Shown here piece after piece: positions 18,978 to 24,068 of a stretch of DNA of 24,068 nt. The translations under genes were made by a program, and so were the position numbers. Positions within the stretch are counted from its first letter, which is position 1. Each line of letters starts with the position of its first letter. Source of the stretch: a virus; IMG/VR virus record IMGVR_UViG_3300032050_000805, positions 1 to 24,068 of that record. One strand, given 5' to 3'. Below the pieces are notes generated by a model, which ran no database searches, was not told the origin of the DNA, and saw nothing but the letters and a program-made list of their open reading frames with translations.

Positions 18978-21900
18978 TGGAAATTAAGAAAGAGGGTCAG
19001 ACATTCTTCAAGGGCATGCATAGGGACTTCTCTCCGGCCTTTCAGCCGGAGGAAACCTATCGCGATGCAACCAACATTGAGTTGACTGGTGCTGGTGAGC
19101 AGATGATCGTTAACCAAATCAAAAGCTGCGTTAACCTAAAATCAAAAGACTTAAATACAGCTTATCCAATTGAAAGCGTCAACATTCTTGGATACACGAT
19201 TGCTAAAGCAAGTATTTCTGGGGTACCGAGGGATGGATTTGTTGTTTATGCGCACGTAAAGGAAGACTCTGGCCCTGGCTTTAACAATGGCATTTACTTT
19301 TTTGCTCAAAATGGGACCTATGCTGACGGAACCATTTACACTATTTGCAGTGGTTCGGATCTAAACTTCTCCCCTACAACCAGCATTGACTCCTTTTTTA
19401 CCGAAGACAGGGAGAACAAGACGGTTTATTTTACGGACTTTACGAACACAATCCGTAAAATCCAAATGGACACCAATGTTTGGCCATACGCTTCTGCGTC
19501 TGATCTTAACGTCATTTCGGACGCAAGTTCCGCAATGTCGATGACCATTACCGGGCTTGGAAACGTTGGGTCTTTATTGGCTGGAACGTATCAATTGGCT
19601 TATCGCCTAAAGAATAGCACGGTAACACCAAGCACCTACACGAAGTGGTCAACGTTTACGAACCCTGTGCCCATTATACCCCTGTCTTACAGCTCTGGAA
19701 CCACGGTTAATTACTATGGCGGAGCAGTAGGTCAGCAAACATCTAGGTCAATTAATTACAGCATAGCGCTATCAACTGGTGAAACTACATCGAAATACGA
19801 CAAGATTGAAGTAGCTGTCGTAAAGAACAACATTGGAACATATCTTCAGCAATTAGTTGCTTATGTAAATGATGTTTCAAACACAAATACGGGCACTACG
19901 ACAATTACTGGGACGTACACTGGCAATGAAGCAGAGTTTGAGTTGGACATTGACGAAATTACGGCGCCTGATGCGCCGGTAGAGACCGTCAAGACGATTG
20001 TAGAGAAAGACAACCGACTTCTTGCTGGGAACATCAAATACTTTGACCGCAGAATTGCGGACGACGATGTCAATATTATTGAGGCGAAGACCATTCGCAG
20101 AACGGTTGACTATGAAGATCCGTTGAATACCACTCGTTACCGCGGTCACTTCCGGGACGAAGTCTATCGCTTTGGCATCACGTATCATGACGAATACGGC
20201 AACTGGTCCCCAGTGAAGCCGTTGGATTTTTCCGACTTTTCTGCTAGTAAGCCAAAAAGTTTTAGCAGAACAACCGGAACGATTGCTACTGGAGACATTA
20301 ATTACAATGCAAACCTTATCACGATAACCAGAGGTACAGCATGGCCCGTTGGAGCATCTGGATATGTTGAAGGAGAATCTGTCAGTTGCACATTAACAGT
20401 CAGTGGCACAAGTTTGTCTTTTGAGACAGAAATAGTCTCAGTTGTGTCAGCGACGCTCATCATTGCCCTACCTGGGGAAGTCTTTGCCCCATATCCCAAC
20501 TTTGCTACGGCTAGTGGTACTGCGGACTTGTTGCCATTAAAGGGCAACGCCTATAGCCATTCTTCAGACCAATTCTCCTGGAAGTTCCCAAAAAGGGAAC
20601 ATATTGGTGTTGCAAGCACTGGCACGGCGGGAACATTTGGGACATTGGAGTACGGCACATATTCGTTGTTGGCGTCTACTGGAGGGTCTTCCTTGCCTCA
20701 AGCATTAGGGTTAGGGCTACAGGTTTCCGGACACCCAGATTGGGCCAAAGGCATGGCCGTAGTTCGAATGGACCGAGACAGGGACATTCTTTACCAAAGT
20801 CCAATCATTCCATCGAGCCTTTATCTTGGTACGCCGACACCGGGCAAGAATCTGGCGACAAACAATGACTACACGATTACGAACGGCATTGGGGAGTTGG
20901 ATTATTTGGGGCCGAAATGCCTAAAAATGGGCGCATCCAGGAATATGGAGGCGCTAAGCGTGTTTGCTGCGTCTTATAACGGAGGTGGGCCTGGGATTGT
21001 GACCGAAGAGGCATACAAATTCCCCGCATATCAAGGAATTAATTCGATACCAGAAAACAGGATGCTTTGGAAGAAAGCTTTCGCTCCTGCGGTTGACTAT
21101 GTCTACAACAGCGCTGGATCTCCTCTCATAAATACGCCAGATCTTGTCACAATGAACGTCGACATCGTTGACGTTTGTGGGTTTACTTTGTCGTCTCCAT
21201 TAGGGACAGGAACTGTTGTTCTCACCCCAACAACGACGACGTCTACCGTTACGCCTACGGGAATGTCCATATCATATCCAACAGGGTATGTTGAAGCAAG
21301 GGTTTATTCCTGCACTGACCATAAGTTGCACTGGTATCCCAACGAGCTTATCAATATGAGGACTTATACGTCTCCAGGGGTTACAGGGTCTTTTGTTAAC
21401 ACATATAGGAGAAAAATTCAAGAGTCATTCCTTCAAGTTAACGGCATTCAAACCGCATCATTTGTTGGCTCTGAAAAAGCGGCCGACGTGTTGTCAAAGT
21501 TGGGCTCTACGGGAGATCCGCTTGCTTTTGCGTACTACACCCGTACAATGCTGAATTTGTCATCTTTGACAACAACCGAATTGCTAATACCAATCACAAA
21601 GGGCAATTCAAAGATTTTGTTGAATGCTCCTGAGTCTGCGTCATCCAATGGTGCCAGCCGTGGAGACGGAAGAAGCTCTGTCAACTACTTGATAGCCGGA
21701 ACAGACTTGACTGCTCAGCAAAAGAACTCGTCCATAGACATGAGCGACGTTGGAACGGCCAACTTGTATTCAACAAATATTGAGGCGCAAAGAACAACGG
21801 CGATTGGACTCAATCAATTCTTAGAAGACCCTTTGTATCTTATTACGGCAAACTATTGCCCACTTAGCGCCGGACAATTTGGATACATTCCTAGAACAGA

Positions 21901-23905
21901 AACAAGCACTGGAAGAGTTAATACTTTTGCAAGCGTAGCATTTGCTCAATACTTAAACCAGTACAATCCAACCGGCGGCACTAAGCAGTTGAGAAATGGA
22001 TTAATTTACGGCAATCCATTGATGAATGTTACTTGGCTCGGAAGCGTTGCTTCTAGCCCAAATCAGCCTGCGGTTCCATCGTATCCAGTGATTGCCCATA
22101 ACATCGGCGTGCATTATTTTAACATGCGACCTGCGCCAATAGAGAATGTTGATTGCGCGGTAGAGTTCGCTTACGTTAGCGAAAGCGGGACATTCGCGAA
22201 ATACTCAAGTCCAACAACCGACATTCATCAAGCCCTTTATGTAGCCAACCTTCGTGCTGGAAAGCCTGACTCAAGGTATGGCAATCCAAACCAAATACAA
22301 GAGTACATTCATACTGGGGCATATTCAGCCATTACGGGCGTTTCTCAAACAGTCACTCTTGAAGTATGGGGCGGAGATTGTTTTATTTCAAAATACAGGT
22401 ACAAAGTCAACGACGAATACAATGTTCCTGCATACTATTTGCCAACTGCTAGCGGAATTAGTGGCCTTGACTTTGATTTCCGAGGCTATTGCGAAAGCTT
22501 TCCTACAGGGACAACACAAAGAGTGTTTAAAACTGGAACAAAGACTAGCCCGGAGTACATCGAGATGTACACCGAGGGTGAAGCCAACGCTTTCTATAAC
22601 TCAGATAAAGATCGTTTCCCTTACTATAACTTGACTGGAGCCACTGCTGGCACCGTGGGTCATTACCAAGCAGACGCCTTCTACAGTTACAACTTTGGTT
22701 ACTCTATTGAGAACTTCCCCAAGAAGTTCTTCTCCGAGAACCGGTTGACATCTGTATCACAGAACTACCCTGCCAGGCTCATCTACTCAGATGTGCGTAG
22801 TGCAGACCTTAACCAAGATGGTTTCTCGAGGTTCAGAGCATTGAACTTCTTTGACATGGATGAGAAATACGGCAAGGTCACCAAGATCGCCCTGCTTAAC
22901 GATGGCGAACCCATCATCGGCCAGGACGACTCTATCTCTCTGCTGTACGTCAATAAGTCGCTCACAACGCTACAGGACAACTCTACGTTGGCCGTACAGG
23001 GTGGAACATACATCAGCGACAACACCCCTCCAAAGTATCTGACAACAAACTATGGCGTTGAGTTGCTTCGCTGCATGATTCCGACGGAGAACGGAGTTTA
23101 CGCTTTGGACACCAAGCGCGGTGTCCTCATAAATCTGCTGGATGGCGCCAAGATTGTGTCGTTGTCAAGGATGGAGCAATACTTCCGAGAGAAATTCTCG
23201 GAGACTTATGTGCCGTGGCTTGAGCATACTTTACAAATGTCTTACGACAAAGTGGACAAGGTCTTGTACATTGTTGGTGCACTGCCGGATGCTCCCAACC
23301 CCAATGACAATAAGGACACTTTTGTTTGGCTGTCCTACGGCATCAAGATAGACGCATTTATGTCCAATCTTGATTGGACGGTTGGCGGAAATGGTCATGG
23401 AGGCAAATTGGGCAATCGTCCTTTGTACATCTTTGATCTTAACGGAAGCACCTACATGCTTCAAACACACAGGAACAACCAAAACGATATAGCTGACATT
23501 CACATTAATCAATGGAAGGGCGCAACAAATGACTACTTAAAGCTGTTAAGCGGAACGCACATTGAAAGGGTAGACGCAAACATCGAGTACGTCTTCAACA
23601 AGAACTTGAATGAACCAAAAGTCCTTGACGTTGTTGGTATTAATAGTCAATCCGTGTTCAGTAAATACAACATAACGTCTTTTAACGACGGAACCACGGC
23701 CAATCCGTTGTTGTCTTTATCAACTGGAGACCAAGCTAGCACTGGCAGCACAAGGCTCGGAATGAACAGCACGAACTTTATCAGAGGCACAGGGGACAAA
23801 AGGCTTGTAGGCGCTTACCACACGATTAAGCTGTGGTTTAGCAACACGTCAACCGGCATCAACCTTCGCTCTGCCGTCAACCAATTCAGAAAAGTCTTTA
23901 GGTAA
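18977..23905 (+). CDS. Giant tail protein, candidate nozzle/muzzle
   Basis: The 1642-residue product starts MEIKKEGQTFFKGMHRDFSP and continues with QPEETYRDATNIELTG (about 29-44). This opening of 'F-GM-RD-SP...QPEETYRDA-N' recalls the large proteins that form the tail nozzle or muzzle of Bacteroidota podovirus-like and crAss-like phages, comparable in role to T7 gp12 or P22 gp10. The remainder is mostly beta-rich (Thr, Ser, Gly, Tyr), as expected for propeller and sandwich domains, with no transmembrane helix. It is about twice the length of T7 gp12, so it probably carries extra receptor or sheath-like domains. Start and stop each overlap neighbours by one base (TAATG). An alternative is a central tail-hub or spike protein. 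Confidence 0.6.
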   Translation: MEIKKEGQTFFKGMHRDFSPAFQPEETYRDATNIELTGAGEQMIVNQIKSCVNLKSKDLNTAYPIESVNILGYTIAKASISGVPRDGFVVYAHVKEDSGPGFNNGIYFFAQNGTYADGTIYTICSGSDLNFSPTTSIDSFFTEDRENKTVYFTDFTNTIRKIQMDTNVWPYASASDLNVISDASSAMSMTITGLGNVGSLLAGTYQLAYRLKNSTVTPSTYTKWSTFTNPVPIIPLSYSSGTTVNYYGGAVGQQTSRSINYSIALSTGETTSKYDKIEVAVVKNNIGTYLQQLVAYVNDVSNTNTGTTTITGTYTGNEAEFELDIDEITAPDAPVETVKTIVEKDNRLLAGNIKYFDRRIADDDVNIIEAKTIRRTVDYEDPLNTTRYRGHFRDEVYRFGITYHDEYGNWSPVKPLDFSDFSASKPKSFSRTTGTIATGDINYNANLITITRGTAWPVGASGYVEGESVSCTLTVSGTSLSFETEIVSVVSATLIIALPGEVFAPYPNFATASGTADLLPLKGNAYSHSSDQFSWKFPKREHIGVASTGTAGTFGTLEYGTYSLLASTGGSSLPQALGLGLQVSGHPDWAKGMAVVRMDRDRDILYQSPIIPSSLYLGTPTPGKNLATNNDYTITNGIGELDYLGPKCLKMGASRNMEALSVFAASYNGGGPGIVTEEAYKFPAYQGINSIPENRMLWKKAFAPAVDYVYNSAGSPLINTPDLVTMNVDIVDVCGFTLSSPLGTGTVVLTPTTTTSTVTPTGMSISYPTGYVEARVYSCTDHKLHWYPNELINMRTYTSPGVTGSFVNTYRRKIQESFLQVNGIQTASFVGSEKAADVLSKLGSTGDPLAFAYYTRTMLNLSSLTTTELLIPITKGNSKILLNAPESASSNGASRGDGRSSVNYLIAGTDLTAQQKNSSIDMSDVGTANLYSTNIEAQRTTAIGLNQFLEDPLYLITANYCPLSAGQFGYIPRTETSTGRVNTFASVAFAQYLNQYNPTGGTKQLRNGLIYGNPLMNVTWLGSVASSPNQPAVPSYPVIAHNIGVHYFNMRPAPIENVDCAVEFAYVSESGTFAKYSSPTTDIHQALYVANLRAGKPDSRYGNPNQIQEYIHTGAYSAITGVSQTVTLEVWGGDCFISKYRYKVNDEYNVPAYYLPTASGISGLDFDFRGYCESFPTGTTQRVFKTGTKTSPEYIEMYTEGEANAFYNSDKDRFPYYNLTGATAGTVGHYQADAFYSYNFGYSIENFPKKFFSENRLTSVSQNYPARLIYSDVRSADLNQDGFSRFRALNFFDMDEKYGKVTKIALLNDGEPIIGQDDSISLLYVNKSLTTLQDNSTLAVQGGTYISDNTPPKYLTTNYGVELLRCMIPTENGVYALDTKRGVLINLLDGAKIVSLSRMEQYFREKFSETYVPWLEHTLQMSYDKVDKVLYIVGALPDAPNPNDNKDTFVWLSYGIKIDAFMSNLDWTVGGNGHGGKLGNRPLYIFDLNGSTYMLQTHRNNQNDIADIHINQWKGATNDYLKLLSGTHIERVDANIEYVFNKNLNEPKVLDVVGINSQSVFSKYNITSFNDGTTANPLLSLSTGDQASTGSTRLGMNSTNFIRGTGDKRLVGAYHTIKLWFSNTSTGINLRSAVNQFRKVFR

Positions 23906-24068
23906 TGGATCCAAGTCTATACAACCCCGTTATGATGCCCAACAAGTTCTCCTACATTGAGGAGGCAGGGGCTAAAGCCAAGCAAGAGAAGCAGGCTAAG
24001 GCTACACCTTGGGCTACAGCTATTGGAAGCGCTTTGGGAGCCGTGGCCGGTAGCATCATCCCTGGAGC
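23905..24068 (+). CDS. Candidate internal virion/ejection protein, partial
   Basis: An ATG at 23905 overlaps the stop of the giant gene by one base (TAATG), and 54 complete codons are open to the right edge. The product starts MDPSLYNPVMMPNKFSYIEE, then has a basic helix (AGAKAKQEKQAKAT) and an Ala/Gly-rich hydrophobic helix (AIGSALGAVAGSIIPGA) with GxxxG-like spacing. That pattern (charged start, glycine-zipper membrane-active helix) is common in internal virion/ejection proteins of podoviruses, which build the channel through the cell envelope. The call depends on an N-terminal fragment only. Confidence 0.45.
   Translation, partial: MDPSLYNPVMMPNKFSYIEEAGAKAKQEKQAKATPWATAIGSALGAVAGSIIPG

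Noticed and set aside
1-24068. tRNA genes, integrase, insertion sequences
   Set aside because: No cloverleaf-like TTCGA context outside genes, no recombinase-like protein and no flanked transposase were seen by eye. A dedicated tRNA scan could still find what I missed.

Overview
The window is most likely a stretch of a tailed phage, or phage-plasmid, infecting a Bacteroidota host. The host call rests on three things in the sequence. Most starts lack a Shine-Dalgarno sequence and instead have A-rich leaders, clearest before the capsid gene. A TAnnTTTG-type -7 box, the Bacteroidetes promoter signature, lies just before the replication gene, and a second lies upstream of the main leftward gene. 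The accessory gene content (free-standing RadC-like JAB protein, DUF1281-like protein) also fits. The phage call rests on the contiguous block terminase large subunit, portal, scaffold-like protein, major capsid protein, connector proteins and a giant tail protein. The order and the lack of tape-measure or sheath genes suggest a podovirus-like, possibly distantly crAss-like, short tail machine. That comparison is from memory and was not searched.

Layout. Positions 1-5105 are read leftward. They hold a tightly packed train of small accessory genes (partial gene at 1-146, then up to 4058), including two very small membrane peptides, and a 304-residue helical/coiled-coil protein (4191-5105) with its own terminator. 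Nearly every start in this arm is preceded, within 2-5 bases, by a telomere-like AACCC repeat element (best form TAACCCTTTAAACCCTTAT) that usually also supplies the TAA stop of the gene upstream. Positions 5106-6247 are a 1.1 kb non-coding divergent region. From left to right it holds GGACA half-sites next to the leftward promoter, seven iteron-like GTGTTACC-type repeats, two G7 tracts, about a dozen short hairpins (many with a 7-bp stem and 5-nt loop), and two tandem 18-bp dyads immediately before a RepL-like winged-helix replication initiator (6248-6691). This has the organisation of a replication origin and control region.

Positions 6706-24068 are read rightward: two small unknown genes, two beta-rich unknown (probably virion) proteins, a TerS candidate, TerL, portal, scaffold, capsid protein and terminator, an unknown protein, a collagen-like fibre protein and terminator, two connector/ring-protein candidates, a 1642-residue nozzle/muzzle candidate, and the start of a glycine-zipper protein that may be an internal virion/ejection protein. 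Most junctions in this arm are overlaps of 1-8 bases or gaps under 50 bases, so it looks like a few long transcripts separated by the two intrinsic terminators.

The most interesting signals are the repeated start-associated element in the left arm, the hairpin array with shared geometry beside an iteron array, and the combination of a plasmid-type replicon with a complete head-assembly module. No integrase, tRNA, CRISPR array or insertion sequence was seen in the window.
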